Notes under the pieces: generated by a model
The model's input: only the letters and a program-made list of their open reading frames with translations
Told to the model about the DNA's origin: nothing
Databases searched by the model: none
Origin: HB2-32-21 sp003448675
Lineage (GTDB): Bacteria > Pseudomonadota > Gammaproteobacteria > Pseudomonadales > Porticoccaceae
Direction: 5' to 3'
Length of the DNA: 37,452 bases
Assembly: GCA_041584755.1 (NCBI GenBank)
Contig: JBFHDK010000022.1
Coordinates: forward strand, 1 to 37,452
Part shown: positions 16,445-24,767 of the stretch, one piece after another
Layout: each line of letters starts with the position of its first letter
Numbering within the stretch: the stretch's first letter is position 1
Program-made: the position numbers and the translations under genes

Positions 16445-17062
16445 ATGCTACAGCTCGAAGCCCTGCGCAAGGCTAATCTGCGGACTGACCCCTATCCCTA
16501 TACCGTGGTTGAGAATTTTATAGATGCCGACAACCTCGGCGATGTGTTGGCGGATTTCCCCGAGTTAAATAGCCCCGGCAGTATTCCCGTCGAAGAAGTC
16601 AGCGGTGGCCGAGCCTATGAAGCGCTGATCGAGCAATTAACGGGAGAAGGTTTTCGCCAGGTGGTGGCGGAAAAGTTTCATCTGCCACTGGATGATTACC
16701 CCATCATGACTACCCTTCGTGGCGTTATGCGCGAGAAGGACGGACGCATTCACACCGACTCGAAAACCAAGGTGATCACCGTGCTCCTCTACCTCAATGA
16801 GGGCTGGGACCAGGAAGGTGGATGCCTGCGGGTCCTGCGCAGCGGCGATGACATTAATGATTATGTTGAGGAAATTCCGCCCGAGGCCGGCACGCTGATG
16901 ATCTTTCGTGTTACCGATAACTGCTGGCATGGCCACACACCGGTGGTGGGCAAGCGCCAGTCGATCCAGATGAATTATCTGATTGGGGAGGGAGCCAATA
17001 GTAAGCATCGATTTTTCCACCGCCTCAGCTCCCGTATTAAAGCCCTGAAACATCGCGCGTGA
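16445..17062 (+). CDS. 2-oxoglutarate/Fe(II)-dependent oxygenase
   Basis: This 205-residue protein has a single double-stranded beta-helix oxygenase domain. The facial triad and co-substrate arginine are visible: H103 and D105 in GRIHTDSKTK, H162 (or H164) in CWHGHTP, and R171 in GKRQSIQMNYL. The core LLYLNEGWDQEGGCLRVL is typical of the prolyl-hydroxylase-like 2OG-FeII family. The substrate is unknown. Its place between uronate-donor genes and waaC suggests hydroxylation of an LPS sugar; bacterial Kdo 3-hydroxylase is a precedent for such chemistry, but this protein is shorter and not obviously that family. Start at ATG 16445 with AGGTG upstream. Either glycan or peptide modification is possible. 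Confidence 0.85.
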   Translation: MLQLEALRKANLRTDPYPYTVVENFIDADNLGDVLADFPELNSPGSIPVEEVSGGRAYEALIEQLTGEGFRQVVAEKFHLPLDDYPIMTTLRGVMREKDGRIHTDSKTKVITVLLYLNEGWDQEGGCLRVLRSGDDINDYVEEIPPEAGTLMIFRVTDNCWHGHTPVVGKRQSIQMNYLIGEGANSKHRFFHRLSSRIKALKHRA

Positions 17063-17152
17063 ATTCTTATAGTCCTCTGTCCCGCCAAGTAGTGTGGGCA
17101 AGCCCTGTAGCAACCGTTGCAGTATGAGTTCCTGGGGTGTGAATACCACTGA

Positions 17153-18208
17153 ATGCGTGTCCTGATTGTCAAACTGACCTCCATGGGCGATCTGGTGCAG
17201 GCCCTGCCGGCGCTGAGCGATGCCTGGCGCGCCATCCCGGATATCGAATTTGACTGGGTGGTTGATGAAGCCTTTGCGGAAATCCCCCGTTGGCACCCGG
17301 CGGTGAAGCAGACCTTGGAAACCGCCCACCGTCGCTGGCGTGGCCAGGGCAAATTACCCTGGCAAAACAGCGAGTTGCGGCAGTTCCGTTCCCGCCTGCG
17401 CTCAAGCCGCTATGATATTGTTATCGACGCCCAGAATAATTTCAAAAGTGCCCTGGTGACGGCTTTGAGTCGGGGTGAAAAACACGGTCTCGATAGTCGC
17501 TCCGTCCGTGAATGGGGCGCCCATCTGGCCTATGCCAAGCGTTATTACATTCCCCGAAACCAGCTGGCCATTGACCGCTGGCGACAGTTGTTTGCCAGGG
17601 TGCTGGGCTATGATTTGCCCGCTGAAGCGCCCGATTTCGGCTTTGGCAACAAGGTTTGGCCGGAACCCGACTGTACCCTGCCCGTCTCGCCTTACCTGGT
17701 GTTTGTGCAAAACGCCAGCTGGCCCAATAAGCGCTGGCATGAGCAACACTGGCGCGCTTTGCTTGAGCAGGCGGGTGACGAGGGTTACCAGGTATTAATG
17801 CCCTGGGGTAGCGAGACCGAGCGAGAGCAGGCGCAAAAGCTTGTCCAGGGTTTCGCGCATGCCCAGGTATTACCGCGCCTGCCCCTGAGCGATCTGGCGG
17901 CTGTTTTTTCCCGCGGCGCGGGTGCTGTGTGCGTGGATACCGGACTGGCTCACCTCAGCGCTGCCCTGGATGTGCCCACAGTGACGCTCTATGGCGCCAC
18001 GGACCCCGCCCTGATCGGCGCTACGGGTTCTCGCGCTACCCACCTGATAGTGAGTGGCTACGATTGCGCGCCCTGCTATAAGCGGCTGTGCAAGTGGGAA
18101 GATTATACGGGGCCGAATGCCCAGTGTATGAAAGGCCTGCCCGTTGACCAGGTCTGGCGGGAACTGCTCGTGCTCATGGATAGGCGGGCTGTCGATCTGT
18201 TAAATTGA
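17153..18208 (+). CDS. waaC: LPS heptosyltransferase I
   Basis: WaaC adds the first heptose to Kdo of the LPS inner core from ADP-heptose at the cytoplasmic face of the inner membrane. The 351-residue GT9 protein begins MRVLIVKLTSMGDLVQALPA, a hallmark of WaaC, and continues with DIVIDAQNNFKSAL, FVQNASWPNKRWHEQHW and VDTGLAHLSAALDVPTVTLY. A C-terminal cysteine set (CAPC, RLC and AQC) matches the pattern in the other GT9 proteins here. In the Pseudomonas order I recall, waaC directly follows waaF; here it is some 9 kb further on, beyond the accessory genes. hldE begins 28 bases downstream and is probably co-transcribed. Confidence 0.95.
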   Translation: MRVLIVKLTSMGDLVQALPALSDAWRAIPDIEFDWVVDEAFAEIPRWHPAVKQTLETAHRRWRGQGKLPWQNSELRQFRSRLRSSRYDIVIDAQNNFKSALVTALSRGEKHGLDSRSVREWGAHLAYAKRYYIPRNQLAIDRWRQLFARVLGYDLPAEAPDFGFGNKVWPEPDCTLPVSPYLVFVQNASWPNKRWHEQHWRALLEQAGDEGYQVLMPWGSETEREQAQKLVQGFAHAQVLPRLPLSDLAAVFSRGAGAVCVDTGLAHLSAALDVPTVTLYGATDPALIGATGSRATHLIVSGYDCAPCYKRLCKWEDYTGPNAQCMKGLPVDQVWRELLVLMDRRAVDLLN

Positions 18209-18236
18209 CCGGCAATGGCTGGATCTGGAGACTCCC

Positions 18237-19667
18237 TTGGAAGGCATAAACCCACGATTTGATCGCGCCCAGGTACTGGTGGTGGGCGACCTTATGCTCG
18301 ACCGCTACTGGTACGGGAACACCGGCCGTATATCGCCGGAGGCGCCGGTGCCAGTGGTGAAGGTAGGTCAGCTGGAGGATCGTGTTGGCGGTGCCGGCAA
18401 CGTGGCGCTGAATATTGCCTCCCTGGGCGCTGGAGCGACGCTGGTCGGCGTGGTTGGTCGCGACGAAGCCGCTCAGTCGATCACCGAGCGTTTGCATTCG
18501 GCGGGCATCCGTACCGAGCTTAAGGAGTCCGCCGACAAACCAACCATCACCAAGCTGCGGGTTATCAGCCGCCAACAACAACTGCTGCGACTGGATTTTG
18601 AGGAAACCTTTAGCGCGGCGGATGTCGATCAGCTTGCGGAGCAGACACGCTCCCTGTTGCCAGGGGTTTCAGTCCTGATTCTGTCCGACTACGCCAAGGG
18701 AGTGCTGCAGGATCCCCAGACCTTTATTGCGGCAGCCAGGAAGGCGGGGATTCTGGTATTGGTGGACCCCAAGGGTGCGGACTTTAGTCGCTACCGGGGC
18801 GCCAGTCTGTTGACACCCAACCTCAATGAATTCGAGGCCGTGGTCGGCGTTTGCAATGATGAACAGACACTGGTGGATCGGGGGTTGGCTTTGCTCTCTG
18901 AGCTGGACCTGGAAGCCTTGCTGATTACTCGCGGTGAGCAGGGCATGACTCTGTTGCGCCTGGATCAATCGCCCCTGCATTTACCGGCGAGGGCGCGGGA
19001 GGTGTTCGATGTCACCGGCGCCGGCGACACCGTCATCGCCGTACTGGGCGCGGCGCTGGCGGCTGGTGAAACTCTCGATAACAGCGTTGCCCTCGCCAAT
19101 CTTGCCGCTGGTATTGTGGTGGGAAAATTGGGCACCGCGACGATCAGTGGCCCGGAATTACGCCGGGCTGTATTGCGGGACCAGGGTTCAGAGCGTGGCG
19201 TGGTCAACGAGCAACAATTGCTGGTGGATATCGCCGATGCCCGGGCCCGGGGTGAAAAGCTGGTCTTTACCAACGGCTGTTTTGATATTCTCCATGCAGG
19301 TCATGTGGGTTATCTGGAGCAGGCGCGCAAACTGGGTGATCGTTTGATAGTGGCGGTCAATGCTGATGAGTCGGTCAGCCGCCTCAAAGGGCCAGGCCGG
19401 CCTATTAACCCGACGGAGCGGCGCATGGCCGTTTTGGCCGGGCTGGAGTCGGTGGACTGGGTGCTGCCCTTTACCGATGATACCCCCGAACGCCTACTGT
19501 CATTGATCCAACCCGATATTCTGGTCAAGGGAGGTGATTATGCCCGCGAACAGGTGGTGGGCTGGGAGATTGTGGAGGCCTATGGTGGCGAGGTAAAAGC
19601 GCTGGATTTTCTGGATGATTGCTCGACCACCGCCATCGTGGAAAAAATTCAGGGAGACGAGTTTTAG
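18237..19667 (+). CDS. hldE: Bifunctional heptose-7-phosphate kinase / heptose-1-phosphate adenylyltransferase
   Basis: HldE performs two steps in making ADP-heptose, the donor for WaaC and WaaF. The 476-residue protein is almost the same length as E. coli HldE. The N-terminal ribokinase domain (about 1-320) has VVGDLMLDRYWYGNTGRISP, RVGGAGNVALNIASLGA and the catalytic DVTGAGDTV near residue 260. The C-terminal nucleotidyltransferase domain has TNGCFDILHAGHVGYLEQAR with the HxGH motif near 350 and LVKGGDY near 430. The start is a TTG at 18237 with GGAG six bases upstream; upstream in-frame codons reach a stop without an ATG or GTG. It ends four bases from the convergent aldo/keto reductase gene. 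Confidence 0.97.
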   Translation: MEGINPRFDRAQVLVVGDLMLDRYWYGNTGRISPEAPVPVVKVGQLEDRVGGAGNVALNIASLGAGATLVGVVGRDEAAQSITERLHSAGIRTELKESADKPTITKLRVISRQQQLLRLDFEETFSAADVDQLAEQTRSLLPGVSVLILSDYAKGVLQDPQTFIAAARKAGILVLVDPKGADFSRYRGASLLTPNLNEFEAVVGVCNDEQTLVDRGLALLSELDLEALLITRGEQGMTLLRLDQSPLHLPARAREVFDVTGAGDTVIAVLGAALAAGETLDNSVALANLAAGIVVGKLGTATISGPELRRAVLRDQGSERGVVNEQQLLVDIADARARGEKLVFTNGCFDILHAGHVGYLEQARKLGDRLIVAVNADESVSRLKGPGRPINPTERRMAVLAGLESVDWVLPFTDDTPERLLSLIQPDILVKGGDYAREQVVGWEIVEAYGGEVKALDFLDDCSTTAIVEKIQGDEF

Positions 19668-19671
19668 CAAT

Positions 19672-20511
19672 TCAAGTTACGCCGCGCAGGCAATCAATAT
19701 TGTCCAGCAGGTGTTTTGGGTTGATGGTGCCGACGATGGCACTGCTGACGCCGGGGTGCGCAAAAATCATTGAAAAGGCCTTTTTTACCGGGTTTTCTGT
19801 TTCCCTGTCGTCTGCCGGGTTTCCTTTGGTGGTATCCTCTTGGGATTGCCCCGTGAGATGACCACTGGCCAGGGCTTTCTTGATCAGCACGCCGACGCTG
19901 TTTTTAGCACAATAGTCGATCACCGGAATTTCTTCTTGATGGTCCATATTCCAGGTCACCATCACTACGTCGGATTGTGCCGCCGCCCGCAGCCCCCCTT
20001 CAACGGTTTTAGTGGACATGCCGTAAGCCCGTAGCTTGCCCTCGGATTTGAGCCGTGCCAGGGTATCAAGGGTGCCGAAGCGTTCGATAATGTCCAGGTC
20101 GTTGCCATCGGAATGCACCAGCACCAGATCGAGCACATCCGTATTTAAACGTCGCAGACTGCGCTCGACACTGTAGCGGGTATGTTCCGGGCTGAAATCA
20201 AAGCGGGATTGGCCGCCCTCGAATTCCTCGCCCACCTTGGTACACAATAGCCAGTGCTGGCGCTGATTCCGTAGCAGAACCCCTAGTCGTTCTTCACTGA
20301 TACCGTAGGCGGGAGCGGTATCCAGCAGATTGATACCGTGGTCCCGGGCCAGGGCCAGCAGTTCCACTGCCTGGCGGTCATCGGGTAGATTGAAGTCCTC
20401 GGGATATTTAACGCCCTGGTTGCGACCCAGTTTGACGGTGCCGAGCCCCAGTAGACTGACTTCCATAGCGGTATTGCCAAGGCGGCGTTTGGCGATGCTT
20501 TCCCTATTCAT
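19672..20511 (-). CDS. Aldo/keto reductase
   Basis: This protein of 279 residues has the NAD(P)H-dependent aldo/keto reductase barrel. Numbered from the TTG one codon upstream of the ATG I chose, the catalytic tetrad is D65 and Y70 (NLLDTAPAYG), K93 (LCTKVGEE) and H134 (LVLVHSDG). The C-terminal cofactor region is AHPGVSSAIVGTINPKHL. The ATG at 20511 follows an AAAGGG that overlaps the stop codon of the upstream FAD oxidoreductase gene, so the two are a translationally linked pair. The substrate is unknown. A similar pair near hldE and waaA is what I remember in Pseudomonas, which suggests old linkage with LPS genes rather than a proven LPS role. Confidence 0.88.
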   Translation of the reverse strand: MNRESIAKRRLGNTAMEVSLLGLGTVKLGRNQGVKYPEDFNLPDDRQAVELLALARDHGINLLDTAPAYGISEERLGVLLRNQRQHWLLCTKVGEEFEGGQSRFDFSPEHTRYSVERSLRRLNTDVLDLVLVHSDGNDLDIIERFGTLDTLARLKSEGKLRAYGMSTKTVEGGLRAAAQSDVVMVTWNMDHQEEIPVIDYCAKNSVGVLIKKALASGHLTGQSQEDTTKGNPADDRETENPVKKAFSMIFAHPGVSSAIVGTINPKHLLDNIDCLRGVT

Positions 20512-20526
20512 CAATCAAGGCGCCCT

Positions 20527-21738
20527 TTAATCAAAGGCGCTTTGCCAGGGGGTGGGGGCGATTGGTGGCCTCGCCAGTGGCAGGGCGAGCGGGGGCTTAT
20601 CGGCTTCGTGGCTGGGAATAATGTCCCGTCCTTGTAAAAGCGCGATGACCGCATTGCCCAGATTGGGTGCCAGGGTCAGCTTGGTGGGCCAGGCGGCGAT
20701 AACGTTGTTGCAGTCCTTGGCCCAGTCGGCAAAGGCCTGATCCGGGCGCGCGAGATTGCGTTGCCGGGGTTCGGCCCGGTCCACCGGCAGGGTTGCCCAC
20801 TGAGCATCGCTGAGATCCACCCAGGGTAACAGGGCATTTAGTTCGCTTCTGGCTTTGTCGATCAAAGCCCCTGCGGCCATATCGGCGCCTTTCTCCGCCA
20901 GATTGCCCCCCAGATACCAGACCTGCGAACCATCGCCGCAGGGATGGCTGGAGATGGTCAGTCGGGGTGTGCTTTCCGTACCCAGACAGTGGCCATAAAA
21001 GCGATGGGGGTACTTGTGCTTGACCATCACCTGTTGCAAGGGGCGACGCTGCATGACCGGTGTACTGGCGCCAACACTTTGCAGCAGGTGTTCGTTGCCC
21101 TGGCCGGCGCTAAAAATCAGGGCGCGGCTGTTAAGCCGAATGCCGCCGGCCTCGGTGTCCATGACCAACGCCGGGGTTTGGCCGTCGCTTGTGATGTCAA
21201 AGTGGCTGCGCTGCCAGTCGATATGGTAGATGCTGTCCCGGGCCTGCTTGGCCAGCTGCCCCAGTACCTCGGGGATATCCAGCACGATGTCCACCAACTT
21301 ATAGACCACGCCCCGGAAGCCGGGGTTCTGCAACAATGCCGGCAGCTCACGGCTGGCGACTCTATCGACCCGGCCCCGGGTTGCCTTGCTGGCGAAAAAA
21401 GTGGTCAGTTTCGCCGCCGCCGAGCTGGCCGACCACAGGTAAAAGTGATTGCTGAGAATTGACGTACCCCGCAGGTCCACATCGCCTTCACCGCGCAGGC
21501 AGCGACGCCAGTGTTCGGGCATGGCAGCGATGGCTTCCGAGGCCCCGGACAGGGCGCCGCTCAGGGTATATTTGATACCGCCGTGGATCATGCCCTGGCT
21601 GGCGACGGTCTGATCGCTGCCCAGTGCCTTGTGTTCAAATAGCACCGCCCGGTAGCCCTGCCCGCGCAGACGGTTGAGTAGCCACAGGCCGGCGCTACCG
21701 CCGCCTATCAGGATGACGTCAACGTCTAGGGTTTGCAT
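20527..21738 (-). CDS. FAD-dependent oxidoreductase of the DAO / glycerol-3-phosphate dehydrogenase type
   Basis: The 403-residue protein begins with a Rossmann FAD-binding segment VILIGGGSAGLWLLNRLRGQG (residues about 8-28), followed by SQGMIHGGIKY, which resembles the flavin-contacting segment of glycerol-3-phosphate dehydrogenases and D-amino-acid-oxidase-like enzymes. Other features are LIFSAGQGNEHLL and a substrate-domain WYLGGNLAEKG. No signal peptide or membrane segment is evident. The substrate is not known. It is transcribed with the aldo/keto reductase (12 bases apart), suggesting two redox enzymes acting in one process, and diverges from waaA. The tail is proline-rich. Confidence 0.82.
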   Translation of the reverse strand: MQTLDVDVILIGGGSAGLWLLNRLRGQGYRAVLFEHKALGSDQTVASQGMIHGGIKYTLSGALSGASEAIAAMPEHWRRCLRGEGDVDLRGTSILSNHFYLWSASSAAAKLTTFFASKATRGRVDRVASRELPALLQNPGFRGVVYKLVDIVLDIPEVLGQLAKQARDSIYHIDWQRSHFDITSDGQTPALVMDTEAGGIRLNSRALIFSAGQGNEHLLQSVGASTPVMQRRPLQQVMVKHKYPHRFYGHCLGTESTPRLTISSHPCGDGSQVWYLGGNLAEKGADMAAGALIDKARSELNALLPWVDLSDAQWATLPVDRAEPRQRNLARPDQAFADWAKDCNNVIAAWPTKLTLAPNLGNAVIALLQGRDIIPSHEADKPPLALPLARPPIAPTPWQSAFD

Positions 21739-21878
21739 ATCAGTCCGGGTGTTGATGGGCTACGTCGATTAGGGAAGTGGGCCAGGGGCCGTTAGTATAG
21801 CGCTTTGTGTCTTTGGGGTTACCCGATTCTTGAGACGCTAACAGTGCTATCTTCGATTCGATTCCAGAAGGAAACCCC

Positions 21879-23165
21879 TTGCCGCGACTGTTCTACACTC
21901 TGCTTTTATATCTTGCCATGCCCCTGGTTTTGCTGCGTCTGCTCTGGCGCGCCCATCGGGCGCCGGCCTATGCGCGGCGCTGGCGGGAGCGTTTTGGCTT
22001 TGTGTCGCCCTTGTTCACCATGGATTCCGCTTCAGAGCCGGCCATCTGGTTACACGCGGTATCGGTGGGGGAAACCCTGGCCGCGGTGCCGCTGATAAAA
22101 GCCCTGCAACGGGACTATCCCGATCACCTATTGATTGTTACCACGACTACCCCGACCGGCTCCGAGCAGGTGCAAAAGCTTTTCGGCGACAGTGTTTACC
22201 ATGTCTATGCCCCTTACGACCTGCCCGGTGCGTTGCGACGCTTTCTTGAGCGGCTCCAGCCCTCGGCCCTGATTATTATGGAAACCGAGCTGTGGCCAAA
22301 CCTGATCCACCGTTGCAAGATGCGGGGAATGACCGTGGCGCTGGTGAATGCCCGCCTGTCGGCCAGGTCCGCCAGGGGTTACGGCAAAGTTGCGGGCCTG
22401 ACCGCAGGTATGCTGGCCGAACTGGATCTGGTCGCCGCCCAGGCCCAGGCAGATGGTGAGCGTTTCGTCGATCTGGGCCTGGCCAGAGACAAGCTGTTGA
22501 TTAGCGGCAATATCAAGTTTGATCTGGAGCTGGATCAGGCTGTAAGCGTCAAGGCGGCGGAACTTAAAAGCCAATGGCGAGGTGATAACCAACGCCCCGT
22601 GGTGCTGGCGGCCAGCACCCATCAGGGTGAGGACGAGCAGGTGCTGACGGCTTTTACTCAGGTGCTGGGGGTTCGACCCGAGGCCTTGTTGGTATTGGTG
22701 CCCCGCCATCCCGAGCGCTTTGATAATGTCGCCACTCTTTGCCGGGAGCGAGGCTTTAATACCGTTCGGCGAAGTGAGAATGCTGCTGTTACCGGCAACA
22801 CGCAAGTGCTACTGGGCGACACCATGGGTGAGCTGCTGGCTTTTTGCGGCGCGGTAGATATAGCCTTTATCGGCGGTAGTCTGGTGCCGGTGGGTGGCCA
22901 TAATCTGATTGAGCCGGCGGCCTGGGGCGTGCCGGTGCTAACGGGTCCCCATCTCTTCAATTTTACCGAGGTGGCCACCAAGCTTGATGATGCTGGCGGT
23001 TTGAAAGTCTGCGCCGATGCCGGGCAGCTGGCGCAAGCCCTGCTTGGATTGCTAAATAATCGGGATAAATATACGGCGATGGCGGATGCCGCGCGCACCG
23101 TGGCCGAAACCAACCGGGGGGCGCTGACAAAACTTACCGGACGCCTGTCGCTTCTGCTCGATTGA
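21879..23165 (+). CDS. waaA: 3-deoxy-D-manno-octulosonic acid (Kdo) transferase
   Basis: WaaA transfers Kdo from CMP-Kdo to the lipid A precursor, the first step of core assembly, on the inner face of the inner membrane. The 428-residue protein has an N-terminal membrane anchor (YTLLLYLAMPLVLLRLLW), then AIWLHAVSVGETLAAVPLI, TTTTPTGSEQV, METELWPNL, NARLSARS and the donor-site block IGGSLVPVGGHNLIEPAAWG. All agree with GT30. The start is TTG at 21879 with AAGGA six bases upstream; the next ATG would cut into the anchor. The 3' end overlaps the 3' end of tolC on the other strand by 32 bases. One or two Kdo residues may be added; sequence does not decide. Confidence 0.96.
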   Translation: MPRLFYTLLLYLAMPLVLLRLLWRAHRAPAYARRWRERFGFVSPLFTMDSASEPAIWLHAVSVGETLAAVPLIKALQRDYPDHLLIVTTTTPTGSEQVQKLFGDSVYHVYAPYDLPGALRRFLERLQPSALIIMETELWPNLIHRCKMRGMTVALVNARLSARSARGYGKVAGLTAGMLAELDLVAAQAQADGERFVDLGLARDKLLISGNIKFDLELDQAVSVKAAELKSQWRGDNQRPVVLAASTHQGEDEQVLTAFTQVLGVRPEALLVLVPRHPERFDNVATLCRERGFNTVRRSENAAVTGNTQVLLGDTMGELLAFCGAVDIAFIGGSLVPVGGHNLIEPAAWGVPVLTGPHLFNFTEVATKLDDAGGLKVCADAGQLAQALLGLLNNRDKYTAMADAARTVAETNRGALTKLTGRLSLLLD

Positions 23166-24552
23166 TTTTAATTTCCTGGGTCAGCCAGCGATCCAGCTCG
23201 GCCAGATGCTCAGGGCTTAACTGGCCGGCCACCTCCCGCAGCTTCAACATGCTGATGATGTAATCGTAGCGGGCGTTGGCGTAGTCCCGCTGGGCCTGGT
23301 AGAGCACCCGCTGGGAAATCAGCACGTCAACAATATTCCGCGTCCCCACTTCATAGCCGGCGTCGGTGGCTTCCAGAGCGCTGGTGGCCGAGGTAATGGC
23401 CTGTTTGCGGGCTTTCACGCGGGCAGCGTCGGTGCTGACGGACAAATGCTGGGAGCGGGCCTGCTGGGTGATCTGGCGTTGTTTGAGCAGGTAGAGTTCC
23501 TGGGCCTGGAGGTAGTCCTGGTAGGCCTTTCGGCGCTCGGCGCTGACCAGTCCACCGGTAAAGATGGGCGCATCCAGTCGCAGGGAGAAAACTGTCGGTT
23601 CATCGTCCTCGGCAAACGGTTGGGTGTTGCCGTCATCGCGGAGGAAGTGGCCATCCCGGTGGAAATTTGAATAGCCCAGGCTGGCCGTCAGCGTAGGTAG
23701 ATGCTCAGCCCGTTTGGCTTTAGCTGTCTTCTCCGCCGCAGTCATGGCCAGGCGGCTGACTTCCAAAGCGAAGTTATTCTGCTGGCTGAATTCCACCCAG
23801 GATTTGCTGTCGGCGGGCTCCGTCTCCTTGATCGGAAACTCGGAGGACAGTCCCGCCAGTTCCTGGTGGCGCTGGCCGGTAATGACTTCCAGTCCTTCGA
23901 AGGCGATATCGAGAGCCGACTGGGCTTCGAGTGTGTTGACCATGGCGCTGTCGTAGGCGGCCTGGGCTTCGTGAACGTCAGTAATAGGTAACAGGCCCAC
24001 GTCAAAACGTTCTTTGGTCTGTTCCAGTTGGCGACCAATGGCGCGTTGCTCGACCAGTGAGGTCACCAGGTTTTCGTTGGCGCGCAGGACGTCTATATAA
24101 GCCTCGGTAACCCGAACGATAGTAGATTGTTGGTCCGCGGCAAACTGGGCTTCAGCCTGCTGATCCAAATCGTAACCCTGTTTAAAGGTAAACCAGGCGG
24201 GGAGGTCGAACAGGGGCTGGCTAAGGGAGACGGAGTAGGACTCGGTTTCATCATCGTTGTCGCCTGCTGCTCCGGACTCAAATGAGTTGCCGTCAATGTT
24301 AAGGGTGCGGAAGTTGGAGCGATCGCCATCACTATCAGTAAATTCGGCGCTGGCGGTGATTTTCGGCAGAATTCCCGCACGGCCCAGGGGGATGGATTCC
24401 TTGCCGGCATTGAAGGCTGCATTGGCGGCGCGCAGAGTCGGATCATTGGTGAGCGCCAACTGGTAAATGTCAGATAAGGTGTCCGCCGCGGTCGTAACCA
24501 GCGGTGTGAGCGCGAGTATCGCCCCGCACGTGAAGCTACCGAGCTTGTTCAT
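23134..24552 (-). CDS. tolC: TolC-family outer-membrane efflux protein
   Basis: TolC forms the outer-membrane and periplasmic tunnel for tripartite efflux pumps and type I secretion. The 472-residue protein has a signal peptide (residues 1-22, cleaved before ADTLSD), then the repeated OEP layout: IYQLALTNDPTLRAANAAFN, SVSLSQPLFDLPAWF, a first helical hairpin, and a second half with FSLRLDAPIFTGGLVSAE and GYEVGTRNIVDVLISQRVLY. Both halves have the strand-helix pattern expected for the trimeric barrel. It lies next to DUF1249, cpdA and parE as in enterics, which supports true TolC rather than a pump-linked paralogue. It converges with waaA and overlaps its 3' end by 32 bases. Confidence 0.94.
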   Translation of the reverse strand: MNKLGSFTCGAILALTPLVTTAADTLSDIYQLALTNDPTLRAANAAFNAGKESIPLGRAGILPKITASAEFTDSDGDRSNFRTLNIDGNSFESGAAGDNDDETESYSVSLSQPLFDLPAWFTFKQGYDLDQQAEAQFAADQQSTIVRVTEAYIDVLRANENLVTSLVEQRAIGRQLEQTKERFDVGLLPITDVHEAQAAYDSAMVNTLEAQSALDIAFEGLEVITGQRHQELAGLSSEFPIKETEPADSKSWVEFSQQNNFALEVSRLAMTAAEKTAKAKRAEHLPTLTASLGYSNFHRDGHFLRDDGNTQPFAEDDEPTVFSLRLDAPIFTGGLVSAERRKAYQDYLQAQELYLLKQRQITQQARSQHLSVSTDAARVKARKQAITSATSALEATDAGYEVGTRNIVDVLISQRVLYQAQRDYANARYDYIISMLKLREVAGQLSPEHLAELDRWLTQEIKINRAEATGVR

Positions 24553-24597
24553 TTTTTACGTCCATAGTATTTAAACCGGCGAAGTCTAGCAGATCGC

Positions 24598-24609
24598 CAC
24601 GTATACGTG
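24598..24609. promoter_or_regulatory. 12-bp perfect palindrome between tolC and DUF1249
   Basis: CACGTATACGTG is a perfect 12-base palindrome located 46 bases before the tolC start and about 160 bases before the DUF1249 start. Its place between divergent genes makes it a candidate operator. I do not recognise it as the site of a named regulator. Confidence 0.35.
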
Positions 24610-24767
24610 CTAACGATGGATCAGCCTGTTGTGGCGGTGCTGTTATCGCGCGATTAGGCTTATACTGCGTGGCTGGTGCTTGTGGCGCAGGGGCACGATG
24701 CGGATAAGTCGCTTGTTTTTTTACCGGATGATTGTTTGACTGGCGGCTAAAATTTCAAAACGAAGTT

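Noticed and set aside
17063..17152. Possible small gene or RNA between the oxygenase gene and waaC
   Set aside because: No open frame with a ribosome site and no stable hairpin with a T-run is visible in these 90 bases.
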